From the NCBI GenBank assembly GCA_029817715.1, contig JARUPY010000606.1, forward strand, positions 5,208,001 through 5,272,000: a stretch of 64,000 nt of DNA. Reading direction: 5' to 3'. Every line of letters starts with the position of its first letter. Positions within the stretch are counted from its first letter, which is position 1. The position numbers and the translations under genes are program-made. The notes beneath the pieces were generated by a model. It was given only the letters and a program-made list of their open reading frames with translations, had not been told where the DNA came from and made no database searches. This document shows positions 11,589 through 23,256 of the stretch, piece after piece. The stretch comes from Melastoma dodecandrum. Taxonomy: Eukaryota > Streptophyta > Magnoliopsida > Myrtales > Melastomataceae.

Positions 11589-12118
11589 ATGGGACCTGGA
11601 GGACCTGGGGGACCAGGAGGGCCACCCGGCTGGGGGCCCCCTCAGCCCGGACCACCCGGTTTCGGCCCTCCTCCGCCCGGACCGCCCGGTTTCGGCCCCC
11701 CTCCGCCCGGACCGCCCGGTTTCGGCCCCCCTCCTCCCGGACCGCCCGGTTTCGGCCCCCCTCCGCCCGGTCCGCCCGGTTTCGGCCCCCCTCCGCCACT
11801 TGGGCTACCAGGCTTCTGCGGCGGATTCTTCGACGTGATTGGCTCTTGGTAAGTTTTCATTCACTTCGATAAGTTGTCATCAACCCAAGTGTCGCGGTTC
11901 TTCACCTGTCTGCGACAACTAGAGTGAAGCAATAGCAGCAACGACCTTGTATCGCACCCCTAACCACAGATGATTATGTCGTGTAAACGTGGTCTTGGTT
12001 GCACTGCAGTTTGAGCTTCCTGTGCTGTTGCTGGTTGATACAAGATTGCTTCGGTGGGCCTCCCGGTCCGCCAGGACCTCCAGGGCCGCCGGGACCATTT
12101 GGACCTCCACCGCCTTGA
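11589..12118 (+). CDS. Small Pro/Gly-rich protein with Cys-rich core, two exons, 122 aa
   Basis: Exon 1 is 11589-11848 and exon 2 is 12010-12118, joined within a codon (CTCTTG|GTAAGT, acceptor CACTGCAG). Exon 1 encodes MGPGGPGGPGGPPGWG and about five tandem copies of a ten-residue unit (PPPPGPPGFG), then a hydrophobic stretch, PGFCGGFFDVIGS. Exon 2 supplies the Cys core (CLSFLCCCWLIQDCFGG) and a Gly/Pro tail. The Cys core is hydrophobic and could be a palmitoylated or membrane-associated helix, somewhat like CYSTM-type plant proteins, though I would not assign it to that family. The next gene downstream has the same exon plan, intron phase and core, so the two are paralogues. Function unknown. 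Confidence 0.75.
11641..11795 (+). repeat. Five imperfect tandem copies of a 30-bp coding repeat
   Basis: GC-rich 30-bp units encode the ten-residue Pro/Gly/Phe repeat of the gene at 11589. Because the units are nearly identical at DNA level, copy number probably varies between individuals. The reverse strand is also open here, a by-product of the composition. Confidence 0.8.
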
Positions 12119-12677
12119 TGTCCTATCCCCGAGAATATGATCAGCCGACCGTTCATGGCCATATTTTTACTTGAATTTACATTCTAGTTGAACCATGTAA
12201 TATGGCACTCGCGATATCATATAAGAAGAAGTTACCCAGTTACCATCAGTCTCTCCTTGGCATTTGAAATGATCACCGACAACATATCCAGGTGTCGGAT
12301 GGTCAGACCTGTTTCAAGACAACCAACGACCCGACCCGAAGTAGCTTGTCGTTGAGAGAAGGAACGCCTTGAATGTTAGGTTTCCCGACAGCCGTTGAAT
12401 TACTGGTGTCGGCAGTTGGTGGGGGGTAAGAAAGAATGGTAAGTGGATAAAAGAAGAGAAAAAGGAAACTCTGGGAAGACTATCATAATCATCCCCACCG
12501 CGGGGAGACCAACACGCGTAAGCAAAACACATTGAGATCACCTTTCATACTTGAAAAATAACTTAGACACGAAGGGATCCTGTTTCTTCTCCTAATATAT
12601 AAATTGCAAAGGGAGCATCACCCCCAGAAACGGTGTATCCTCTCCTCCCCCTCCTCAGCCAGCCCAACACCATAATA
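12119..12677. other. Intergenic spacer between the two small Pro/Gly genes
   Basis: No gene supported. Contains the 3' flank of the first gene and the promoter of the second, including the TATA box listed at 12596. Confidence 0.5.
12596..12603 (+). promoter_or_regulatory. TATA box for the gene at 12678
   Basis: TATATAAA lies 82 bases upstream of the start codon. Confidence 0.55.
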
Positions 12678-13006
12678 ATGCCTCCACCGTGGGGACCCCC
12701 GGGAGGGCCTCCTCACCACCACCCCCACCCAGGTCCGTTCGGCTGCGTCGGGTTCCTTTTCGACGGTGCCTGCCGCCTCTTCTCCACCTGGTGAGCACCC
12801 CCCCGCCTCATTTTCCAATCCCTCTCGTCCGTTCATTCCATTGAACTTATAATTTGGGAAGGATAAGAGATGGGTTTGGTTTTTGTTTCTGTTTTTTTTT
12901 TTCGACCAGTGCGTACGTGTTGTGCTGCTGCTGCCTGCTGGAGAGCTGCTGTGGGCCTATATTCCATGGGCCCAGAGGCCCACCTCATGGCCCACATCAT
13001 CACTGA
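12678..13006 (+). CDS. Small His/Pro/Gly protein with Cys-rich core, two exons, 69 aa
   Basis: Exon 1 (12678-12790) encodes MPPPWGPPGGPPHHH and then PGPFGCVGFLFDGACRLFS. Exon 2 (12910-13006) completes a Cys codon across the intron (CACCTG|GTGAGC, acceptor TTCGACCAG) and encodes AYVLCCCCLLESCCG and a His/Gly/Pro tail ending GPHHH. Intron phase, order of parts and spacing of the Cys core match the gene at 11589, with the Pro repeat replaced by a His-Pro stretch. The hydrophobic Cys run is a likely membrane-contact or S-acylation site (inference). It is easily missed because neither exon is long. I know no name for the family. Confidence 0.7.
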
Positions 13007-13257
13007 GATTTGCCCCTTGACACGCTTTCCGTTTCCAGAGACTTTCCGTTTCAGTTCCGTGACGACGGTGATACAGTTTTTTTCTTCTGTAACAAAAACC
13101 ATTGAGGGGGGGCGGGGGGGGTGGGGGAGATGAGGAACTGTTGTTGTTTTTTTAATATCTATTATTTCCATTTTCAACTTAAAATCATCTGCTGGTTTAT
13201 CTTTACGTTGGCGACACGCGTCGTCCGGGGGGCACTCACCATATCTCCTTTAAGATC

Positions 13258-14750
13258 TGTTGATATAGGATTGCACTAAGAATGGGGGGTTGAATTAGTG
13301 CCGTAAGAGTTATGACACTTTTTCGCTCACAGAAGCGTGGTTCTGTTAGGTCACAGAGGCTGGATCTGATAAACAGATTCCCAGTTCTGAGACAAGTTAT
13401 CTTTTGTGTAAGACACAAAGATTTATAGTGGTTCGGCAAACAATGCCTACGTCCACTCTCCCAGCTCTCACCCAAGCAGGGCGTATTCACTATGTTTGGA
13501 ATGTGGGATTTTACAGATGCACACTTCTGCCAGAAATGTGACTAACAAATTGCACGTTATCACGTGTCTAACACAACCCGCACGCAACGTGTCTGACTCC
13601 GGCTCCTCACTGAGCCCAACGTGGCTTGACGGCTACCACCTGCCCAACGAGGCTTAACGGCTACCTCCTGCCCAACGAGGCTTAACGGCTACCTCCTGCC
13701 CTACGTGGCTTAACGGCTACCACCTGCCCAAACGTGGCTTGACGGCTACCACCTGCCCTTGCACACAACCTGTGTGACTAACAACCTGCACGAGACAAGA
13801 TTAGCAACTACAGCACAAACTCTCTGCAGTTACAGAAGACGCTCTCTGTCAGCGGTGATCGGCTCGGTGAATGCACGACGGACGTTCTCAGCTTTTGCAA
13901 CGGTGAAGGCACAAGGATTCTAGTAAGCTTTTGGTAGAACGGCGACTTGGAATCGTTGCTTCACACTTGCACTTAAGCTTGTCCGTAGAACGAAGTTTCC
14001 CAATCAATCCCAACGGCTAGTTGATTCACTTGCCATATTTTCCATGATTTAATCCTGTGGGAAAACTTCCAAAAGCATAAAGCATTACCCTTAGTTACGT
14101 TAGATAATAATTAAACAAAGTGATCGCTCAATAAGAGATAACGACTTCTGCTCAGAAGCTGTTTGCTGCGACAGCAGAACCAGCACTCTTTCTCATACGA
14201 ATTTGGCATTGGGATTATAAGTTTCCATAATATGAAAACATTCCCTTCGTAGAATTATTCTCACCATATAGGGAGATCATAACCTGATAAGGTCATTGCC
14301 AAATTACGTAAACATATGATCACGTTAGTTAAGGAAATAAATATTTCCAAATAACTTAAGGTCCAAAGATGAACCTAGACGTGATCCTGTGTGAGATAAA
14401 TATCTCACGTGCTCGCATATAGGACAATCTCCAAGAAGGAAATCGTCACTCACAGAAATACCATTCTGTAAACCATAGCAAGTACTCCAGCAAGGAGAGT
14501 TATAGCAACTGTGACACAGATGCTCATCTCTGTACAGAGATAGTGGATTCGATAGTAGATCTTATCATCAGAACTCCATTTCTGATGGCTAGATCGTTTT
14601 CCCTGTTGAAGTACTCCACATAACTCTTTTACGTATTGCACGAATGACAGAGACCAGCTTCTACACCCGAAGACCTGTTCTTTTGTACACTTAAATAACA
14701 CATTAGCAATAATTAACTTTTCTCATCATCAAAACTTGATTATATCAACA
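13258..14750 (-). repeat. Solo LTR of a Sirevirus-like Copia element (1,493 bp)
   Basis: A complete LTR bounded by TGTTGATATA and TATATCAACA, exactly as long as the LTR at 25030-26522 and nearly identical to it. It is flanked on both sides by AGATC (13253-13257 and 14751-14755), the same five bases that follow the other LTR at 26523. No internal element sequence adjoins it; NHX upstream DNA follows at once. In its last 102 bases it differs at about six positions from the other two LTR ends in the window, which are identical to each other. Confidence 0.85.
13615..13755. repeat. Five tandem copies of a 28-bp unit inside the solo LTR
   Basis: Units begin CCCAACGTGGCTTGACGG or close variants (GAGGCTTAACGG) and are 28, 28, 28, 28 and 29 bases long. 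The same array sits in the complete LTR at about 25387-25527. Its place in the LTR suggests enhancer-like repeats (inference). Confidence 0.8.
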
Positions 14751-15510
14751 AGATCCAATCCAACCACGAACGATAACATGCTGACGTCATCTGGTGTTCT
14801 CTCCGAGCTTGATCCCCCCCCCCCCCCAAAAAGACTTTTGACTTATTACAATGTAAGAAGATGCCGACACGCCACGAACCCCATACCCCAAAACCCATAA
14901 CTCAATTGAATTAAATCATAACAATATGTTTTTACTAAAAAGAAAAAGAAGAAGGAGATGGGGGAGTTTGGATAGTCGCATTTGTTTGTATCATTTCTTA
15001 TTTCGTGGGCACCATTTCTGAGGTTGTGCTCTTGTTATTCAGTAATCGTTAGTTAATAAAAAAAAATTTACAACGATAAAACCTAAGATTAATAATGCCA
15101 TTAGTTTATAATTAAGACTCTGAATTTTTTTCAATGTCATAAAAATGAAATCTGAATAATCCAATTTTATCTGACAGATTATCTGCTTACTAAAGAAGTT
15201 AACTGACAATGCTCCGTCTGTCTGTCTGTCTGTCCACATCGATCAATCAATCAGAAAAACCGGTTCAACTTTAAAAAAACAAAGCCATTGTGATCACGTG
15301 TTTCCTTCCTGGAACCCCCCAGAAGAAGATATTATCAACTGTGCATGCCGCCTTTGGTTTTGGAACAGGTGAAATCATTTTATATGTTGTTGGCGTGACC
15401 ATTTTCCCCTTTACCCTCCTCCCTCCTTCCTTCCCCCCTCCATTCGTTCCCCGGCTCTTCTTACCTCTGATCGATTAAGCCTTTGTCGTTTTCTAGATTG
15501 TGCCCCTGCC
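14751..15510 (+). promoter_or_regulatory. Upstream region of the truncated NHX copy (duplicate of 26523-27286)
   Basis: Nearly the same sequence as the region ahead of the intact NHX gene, with a poly-C run (about 14813-14827), a TCTG microsatellite near 15218-15232 and a CACGTG box at 15295-15300. A likely 5' UTR intron runs from AACAG|GTGAAA (about 15370) to TTTTCTAG (about 15496). Small substitutions and indels separate the two copies. Confidence 0.65.
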
Positions 15511-17236
15511 ATGGAGGCCTCCTCCGCCGCGTTCTTGAGGGCGCAGTCGTTGTTCATGTCCGACCACCAGTCCGTCGTCTCCCTCAACCTCTTCGTGGCG
15601 CTGCTCTGCGGTTGTATCGTGACCGGTCACCTGCTGGAGGAGAACCGATGGATGAACGAGTCCATCACTGCCCTCCTGATAGTAAGTTCGATAGCTCGAC
15701 CGGTGTGATGTCCAGCCGCGCGTGATTGTTTCTCCCTTGTTTTAACTGTTGTAGGGACTTTGCACGGGGATCATTATACTGCTCGTGAGCGGGATGAAAA
15801 GCTCTCATCTTTTGGTGTTCAGCGAAGATCTGTTCTTCATTTACCTCCTGCCGCCGATCATATTCAACGCCGGGTATGTATTGTCCAGTAACTTCCCTTC
15901 CCCCCTTTCTTCTGACTGACTGTTGTGCTAATTCGTCTGACTAGCCGGGAAAATGCGAGCAAATGCCAAGGTGTTTCGCAGGATGACCATCTTCTTAGCT
16001 TCGCAGCCTCTGATATGCGTACTCTGCCTCGGTGTGGTTTGACAGGTTTCAGGTGAAAAAGAAGCAGTTCTTTCGGAACTTCAGCACCATCATGCTATTT
16101 GGTGCGGTCGGCACGCTGATCTCCTGTGCTGTCATCTCACTAGGTACTTCGAAATCAACGAGCTGGTTTTCGTGACCCGTTCACGGTACAGCGCATTGAT
16201 ATCCCGATGTTGGTTGCACTTGGAGAAAAGAAAGAACAGCTTACAGATATTATCCTCTTGGTTTATGCAGGGGTCATACTGTTCTTTAAGAAGATCGGCA
16301 TCGACTCGCTCGATATAGGCGATTTCCTAGGTACTGTGCTGCCTGTCACTTCCAAATGTATCGTGTACGAGGAATCGAATCTAACCGTGTCGTCCTGTTC
16401 TTAACTTAAGCCATCGGAGCTATATTCGCTGCTACGGATTCGGTTTGCACCTTGCAGGTACCAGACCATCTCATTCGTGCTGTATTGGTTTGTCAGCAAG
16501 TACATCCTTGTCCTAATTTTTTTGGCTACTCTGGTGAAACAGGTGCTTCATCAGGACGAGACGCCACTTCTCTACAGTCTGGTGTTCGGAGAAGGCGTCG
16601 TGAATGACGCAACCTCAGTTGTCCTTTTCAACGCGTTACAGAGCTTCGATCTGAACCATATGGATCCCAAAATAACATTGCATTTTATCGGCAACTTCCT
16701 CTACCTATTTTTTACGAGCACGATGCTTGGGGTGCTGGTAAGTATCATAATAAAACTGACCTGTAAGTTATGACCACAGTTATTCATCGTCTAATTGGAA
16801 TTCGATCTATTGCAGACGGGCCTTCTCAGCGCTTACATAATCAAAAAGCTATATTTTGGCAGGTAGGTGGTTGTTTTCCATGCTCATTCAATCTCAGTGT
16901 ATCTCGTGAGACATGCCGGCTGGCAAGGTGAATTTGCCGATTCCTTTCCAGGCATTCGACGGACCGAGAAGTTGCACTCATGATCCTCATGGCATACCTC
17001 TCATACACGATGGCCGAAGTAAGCTCCCTTGAGATTCTGTTTTCTTAGGGTCAAATGTATTCGATTAATCGATTCATCTGTTTGTGTAGCTGTTTTACCT
17101 GAGCGGCATCCTCACGGTATTCTTCTGCGGTATAGTGATGTCCCATTATACATGGCACAACGTGACCGAAAGTTCGAGAGTAACTACCAAGTATGTTCAA
17201 TAACCCCATTGACATTTCTGGAAGACAATCTAATAC
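15511..17236 (+). pseudogene. 3'-truncated NHX Na+(K+)/H+ exchanger copy (exons 1-9 of 14)
   Basis: This repeats the first nine exons of the intact gene at 27287: start MEASSAAFLRAQ, amiloride-site motif FFIYLLPPI in exon 2, and last exon ending at 17190 with the same donor. About 45 bases into intron 9, at 17235-17236, the sequence switches to the terminal 102 bases of the retrotransposon LTR. The two sequences share only the bases AC at the join. Exons 10-14 are absent, so the last transmembrane helices and the cytosolic tail are lost and no functional exchanger is expected. Every exon I could compare encodes the same residues as the intact copy, so the duplication is recent or the copies are haplotypes placed in series. 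Confidence 0.88.
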
Positions 17237-17338
17237 AGAGACCAGCTTCTACACCCGAAGACCTGTTCTTCTGTACACTTAAATAACACATTAGCAATAC
17301 ATAACTTTTGTCATCATCAAAACCAGATTATATCAACA
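17237..17338 (-). repeat. Truncated 3' LTR end (102 bp) joined to NHX intron 9
   Basis: Identical over its full length to the last 102 bases of the LTR at 25030-26522, ending TATATCAACA. It starts abruptly after NHX intron sequence. Confidence 0.9.
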
Positions 17339-17355
17339 ATCTCCCCCTTTTTGAT
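17339..17355 (-). other. Polypurine tract of the Copia element
   Basis: On the minus strand the bases next to the 3' LTR read AAAAAGGGGGAGAT, the usual plus-strand priming tract of a Copia element. Confidence 0.85.
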
Positions 17356-18142
17356 GATGTCAAAACCATGCTCATCTGGAGAGTAATGATTAAAGAGTTT
17401 TATTAGTCTTACAGATTTCCTTGTTGTGAGATGGTTGATACAGAAGCTACTTTCTATAGTAACTCCCCCTGAATCTAAGCGGACTAATTTCGATCGAAAT
17501 TATTGCTTGCTCAGATCAGTGATCGAGATTAGTTAATGTTCATTAACCAAATCGATTAGAGCATTTATATGATTTGATCAAATCAGCGCTCGTAATTGCA
17601 ATATCATGCATTATGGACAGAAGTACTATTCTGTCATAGCTCCCCCTGAACATGTGAGTAGTACTAAGATGACCCTCTTTAATCAGAGGTCAGAACCTCT
17701 GACCAGAGTATAAGCAGAGAAAGTTCTCTGACTCCCCCTGAGTTTAAGCAGTTCTGCTCAAACCCAAGTTGATCTCAACCAGAAGCATCGTTCTGGCGAG
17801 GAATTCCTCAAAGCAGAAAATAATTCTGCTGAGACCTGCATTACACTGAGGAAATCTCCTCAGCGTCTTCATGACCTGCAAACAGAGAAACACAGAACAC
17901 AAAAAAATGCAGAGACTGTTCCTAAGACTCACAGAACACAACACCTGTCCTAAAAACTAAAAACTCACCAGGGAGCTAGCTACTTCTCCCCCTTTTTGCA
18001 TCATCAAAGAAGTCATATATCAAAAAGATATGTCATGAACAAGTTTCAAATCACAAACATGCAGGAAATTCAAAAGAGTGAGTTTTAAAACAACAGATCC
18101 AGAGTTTATCAGTTTTCAGAAGCCGGATTCTGAAAGGACTGG
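17356..18142. other. Non-coding 3' internal region of the Copia element
   Basis: AT-rich sequence with repeated CTCCCCCTGA-like words (about 17460, 17640, 17730), i.e. purine-rich on the element's own strand; Sireviruses often carry several PPT-like copies here. No coding sequence seen. Confidence 0.55.
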
Positions 18143-19835
18143 TCAGTCACTTTCTTCTGCAGAAGGAGAGGAGGATGCATCATCCTTGCCCTTGATATAT
18201 GCCGCGAGATCAGCAAGATCTACAAGCAGCTTCGTAATCAGGGTCTTAATCTCCTTTTGCTGAGCAATGCACTTATCCAATTTGCGTGACTCTTTCGGAT
18301 TAGCAGAAGTGGACGCCTCAGAAGTATGCTTCTGTTTGGTATCAATCTTCTTCTGCTTGCTGGTGTCAGCCCGAGTCTTACGCTTGGAAGGTGCAGCAAC
18401 TCTTTTCTCTTTGGAGGATGGCTCCTCCTTGCTCCTCTTTGGAACCCATTCTGACCCTGTAAAAACAAACCCCATATGATCAAGTGTCGTACCGTCAAAA
18501 GGCTCGACATGGATGGTGTCCTGATTACTCTTGGGAGTTATATCACAAGAGTAAGTCTGCAGGAGCTTCATGATGATATGGCCATAGGGTAGTCCTCTAT
18601 CAGGCAGAGTTGCACATCTCTCCATGTGCTCAAAGACGATCGATCCAAGATTGACAGGAAGTCCCTCCAGCAGATGCACCATCATGGTGGCGTCCTTCGT
18701 GATGATACTGTCTGTGCTCCTAGTCCGGGGGTAGAGGCAGTACATAACAGCACGGTGGAGGATGCGCAGTTCTAGAGGCAGCTTCGTGCTCTCCAGGTAT
18801 ACGCTGGACTTTGTTGGCCTTTCGGCCCCTGTTATCCTGCGATACGCCGATGATTTGGATATCTCCATGGGCTGGAGCTGAGAGTGGTATCTTGCACTGA
18901 ACGCCCTGCATACATCAAGTAGAGAGAAAACATAGATGTTCTCCTCTATTACCACCTTTATGTACTTGATCATCTTGTTCACCCTGTGAAAGGTGATGTG
19001 GCTGTAGAATTCTCTAACCAAGGAGGCAGAGACAGGGCTTCTGTGCTCACAGAAGTTAACCAGAGAGAGCTTACGGAAAAGAGTTTCTAATCGCCCAAGA
19101 GAGTGCTCAGAGAAGAAGCTGAATCTGATGAATCGGCAGGGTACGATTTTCCTATTTTCAAGATCTCTAGCAGGAGACTCAGAAGAATCTAACACAGCCT
19201 GAATTTCCTCAGCAGAAACGATCTCCCCAATTTCAGGAGTAAAGGTCAGAGGAGTACCTCTGCGCTTTTTGTTCTCCTTCTGCGGTTCCGCAGATGGGCG
19301 TTTCTGTGCCTTTTCCTTTCTCCCGTGCCGCGACCGCAGGAGGGTTCACAGCCTGTTCCTTAGCATTAGATGAAGTTGGGGCCAACTTCTGCTTTGGAAG
19401 AGGAGGAGGAGGTGGCAGAGTCTCAATATATGGCAAGATAGCTAGAGATGGAGACTCGAGAGGAGGGCTTACGCACTGAGGTATAGGGACCTCTTTCTCA
19501 GCTTGTCCTTGTGGAGAAATCACCATTTCCTCAATTTCTGGCTCAGAAATTTTTGCTGTAGGAGGGTCCTCCTTAGCAGGTACAGGAGGGTCCTCCTTTG
19601 TGGATGGCTGGATGACTTCTTGCTCTGCATTCAGAGCTTTGGAACTCTCGGGGGGAGAGTGCTGGGACACGGATTTCGTATCCTTCGACGAGAGACTTGC
19701 GTTCTCAGAGTCGCTCCCCTGTAATGAAGACTGGGTCTCCTGAGAGTCCCGATCGGACAGAGACTCAGTGCTGAGTCTAGCAGAGCGCCTTGCTTTGGCT
19801 TTGGCAGCGCGCATTCTCTTGATTCTTGGTGCCAT
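18143..19835 (-). pseudogene. Extra frame downstream of pol (env-like position in Sireviruses), frameshifted
   Basis: Two open stretches in different frames, 19835-19233 and 19195-18143, appear to be one interrupted gene. The first, from an ATG at 19835, is basic at its start (MAPRIKRMRAAKAKARRSAR) and then Ser/Glu/Pro-rich. The second has a folded-looking region (about 19100-18470) resembling the 'putative plant transposon protein' domain often annotated in such frames, then a Lys/Ser-rich tail. I see no signal peptide or clear fusion-protein features, so 'envelope' is a positional name only. Function unknown. Confidence 0.6.
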
Positions 19836-20121
19836 GAGGACAGAAGGAAGCAAAGAAGAGAAGTTAGGGTTTGGAAGAGATGACGAAGAAGGATCGGAGG
19901 AAAAACGTGGGGGAGAGAAAAATGGGTTTCTGAGATGGAGGGAAGACGTGTGTGTGTGTGCAAAGATACTTTGAAAGGGAGAAAATAAATAAGAAAAGAT
20001 TTTGGCAGGGAAGTCTTAAGGAAATTTTTAAAACAGGAAATAATAAAATTGGAAATAATTTTTGAAAATTATATCTTTCACTAAATCAAATATGCACACG
20101 ATAAGGATCAATCAGATCCAT

Positions 20122-23100
20122 TTAGAGGGGATAACAAATCCCTAATTCCATTCGCAATTTTGAGAACTTCTCAAAATTTAATGGTTTTGTGAAGATATCA
20201 CAGAGCTGTGTTTCTGTGCTCACATATTCCACAGCAATAGAACCATTTTGGACATGATCTCGAATGAAATGATGTCTTAGTTCTATATGTTTAGACCTTG
20301 AATGCTGAACAGGATTCTTGGTCAGATTTATGGCACTGGTGTTATCACACCGTATTGGAATATTGTCAAACTTGAAACCGTAGTCCTCAAGTTGTTGACG
20401 CATCCATAGAAGCTGTGCACAGCAGCTTGCTGCTGCAACATATTCTGCCTCTGCTGTTGATAATGCAACAGAAGCTTGCTTCTTTGAGTGCCAGGATATG
20501 AGCATATCTCCAAGCAATTGGCATGTTCCAGAAGTACTCTTCCGATCGATTTTGCAGCCAGCAAAGTCTGCGTCGGAGTACCCTATAAGATCAAATAATG
20601 ATCTCTTGGAATACCAAAGCCCTAGATTTGTAGTCCCAGAAAGATATCGAAATATCCTTTTAACATGTGTTAAATGGGACTCCTTTGGTGCTGATTGGTA
20701 TCTAGCACAAAGGCAGACGCTGAACAGAATGTCAGGCCTGGAAGCAGTAAGGTACAATAAGGACCCTATCATACTTCTGTAGAGGCTAGGATCTGCATCC
20801 TTTCCTGATTCGTCTTTCTCCACAATAGCGTTTGTGCTCATGGGAGTAGACAAGTGTTTTGAGTTGGTCAACTCATATTTCTTCAGAAGTTGTTTAGTGT
20901 ACTTTTCCTGATGGATGAAAGTACCTTCTGAAGTTTGGCGAATCTGTAAGCCCAGAAAGAATGTTAATTCTCCCACCATGCTCATTTCAAATTCACCCTT
21001 CATGAGTTCTGCGAACTCATTACATAAGGTATTGTTCGTAGATCCGAAGATGATGTCATCTACGTAGATCTGAACAATCAGAAGCTCGGTTCCGTGCTTC
21101 TTTAGGAAAAGAGTTGTGTCAACATTTCCCTTTCTATAGCCCTTTTCAATAAGAAATTGGCTCAGCCTTTCATACCAAGCTCTGAGAGCTTGTTTCAAGC
21201 CATATAAAGCTTTATCAAGCTTATAAACATGATCATGTTTCTTAGGATCCTCAAATCCCGGAGGTTGGTCTACGTAGACTTCCTCCTTGATCTCACCATT
21301 CAGGAAGGCGCTTTTCACGTCCATCTGAAATAGTTTGAAATCATTAAAACACGCATAAGCTAACAGAAGTCTGATAGCTTCTAGGCGCGCCACAGGAGCG
21401 TAAGTCTCATCATAGTCAATCCCTTCTGATTGAGAGTACCCTTTGGCCACGAGTCTGGCCTTGTTCCTGACCACAGAGCCTGATTCATCAAGCTTATTGC
21501 GGAAGACCCACTTGGTTCCAACAACAGAACGATCCTTTGGTCTCTGAACAAGCGTCCAGACCTTGTTTCGTTCGAATTGATTGAGCTCTTCTTGCATGGC
21601 AATGATCCAATTAGGATCTGCAAGAGCTTCATCAATGCTTGTTGGTTTCCTTTTGCGAGAGGAACGCAGAATGTTCACAGAAGAGATTCACAGAACGTCT
21701 CGTCTGTATTCCTTTCTGTACATCCCCAATGACTTGCTCCATGGGGTGTCTTTTCTTGTACAGAGTGGGCACTCTGTCCAAGAGATTCTTATCAGAATCA
21801 TTATCCTCTGAGGGGCCCTCAGAGTTTGCATCCTGTCCAATGACGGACTGGACTTGTACAGAATTAGTCTTAAGAGGGACAGCGCTCTCTTTCTGTACTT
21901 CAGCAGCAGGCAGCTGCGTACTTAGCCTATTAGATAAGACAGATTCCTCTGTGTATTGAGAGTCATTAATGATGACATTAATAGATTCCTCAACAACAAG
22001 AGTTCTTTTGTTGAAAACTCGATAAGCTTTGCTTGATTCAGAATAGCCAAGGAAAACTCCTTCATCTGATCTAGCATCGAATTTACCAACATTGTCCTTA
22101 GGAAGTCTTAGTATGTAACAAGGACTTCCAAAGGGATGGAAATATGAGATGTTAGGGACTTTGCCCTTGTACAACTCATAAGGAGTTTTGTCAAGTGTCT
22201 TTCGTGCAAGTACACGGTTAGACACATAACATGCTGTGTTAATTGCCTCAGCCCACAAATTCTGTGGAACCTTGCTTTCACACATCATCGTTCTGGCCAT
22301 ATCAAGAAGAGTTCGATTCATTCTCTCAGCAACTCCATTCTGTTGTGGAGTATAAGGAGCAGAGAATGTGTGTTCTATGCCATTCATGTCACAGAAGGAC
22401 TTGAACTCATGGTTTACAAATTCTGTACCATGGTCAGTTCTTAAGCTTTTGAGAGAGGCTCCTCTCTCATTTTGCAGCTTTGTGACAAGGCTTTTGAACG
22501 CACCGAATGCATCACTCTTATGAGCCAAGAACCTTACCCAAGAATATCTTGAGTAATCGTCCACAACCACCATAGCATAGCGTCTGAGGCCCAGACTCTG
22601 TGTTCTGGTGGGACCAAACAGGTCCATGTGGAGAAGTTCAAGTGGTTTTGAGGTGGAAATATAACCTTTGCTTTTAAAAGAAGCTTTGGTTTGTTTTCCC
22701 AAAGAACAAGCTTCACAGAAGCTGTTCTCTTCAAAAGAGAGCTTCGGTAAACCTCGTACCAGCTTCCTTTTGGCAATCTTAGACAATAATTGGAAATTGA
22801 TGTGTCCCAATTTCCTATGCCAAAGATTTGTTTCATCCTTGTAAGAAACAAGGCATTTCTCAGAAGACAAGAGGTTGTCTTGAGAAACGATGTAGACGTT
22901 CTTTCTTCGTTCAGCAACGAAACAGACGGATCCGTCTGTGGATCCAGAACATCCTTCTGCGTTAAAGGTTATTTGATAACCCTTATCGCAGAGTTGGCTC
23001 ACACTTAATAGACTATGTTTTAATCCTGCAACAAGCAGAACATCGTCTATTTGCATTGTTTGTGAACTACCGATAGTTCCAATGCCTTTGATGTAGCCTT

Positions 23101-23233
23101 TGCTATCATCGCCAAATGTCACAGAACCACCGTTCTGTAACTTCAAACTTGAAAACTTAGAAGGATCCCCGGTCATGTGGCGTGAGCACCCACTGTCCAG
23201 GTACCACTCATCCTTCCTGGCTTTAGTTTTCAA
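20122..23233 (-). pseudogene. Copia pol: protease, integrase, reverse transcriptase, RNase H (frameshifted)
   Basis: The first frame (23233-21632) begins near the protease-proximal motif WYLDSGCSRHMTG, then GAG-pre-integrase (a His/Cys zinc-binding region, GHINFQLL to CEACSLGK) and the integrase core (DLFGPTRTQS, DNG-type region, QQNGVAERMNRTL). The second frame (21678-20122) carries reverse transcriptase ([32 protein letters not shown]) and RNase H ([19 protein letters not shown]). The two overlap by about 47 bases in different frames, so a one-base frameshift near 21650 breaks pol. Pol is also out of frame with gag, with stop codons between them at about 23235-23259. Domain order integrase before reverse transcriptase is diagnostic of Ty1/Copia. 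Confidence 0.9.
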
Positions 23234-23256
23234 GTGTACCTGCGATTAAGAACAAG

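Noticed and set aside
11642..11860. Collagen-like Gly/Pro open frame on the minus strand
   Set aside because: It is the reverse of the GC-rich repeats of the gene at 11589, which has a TATA box, splice sites and a paralogue on the plus strand.
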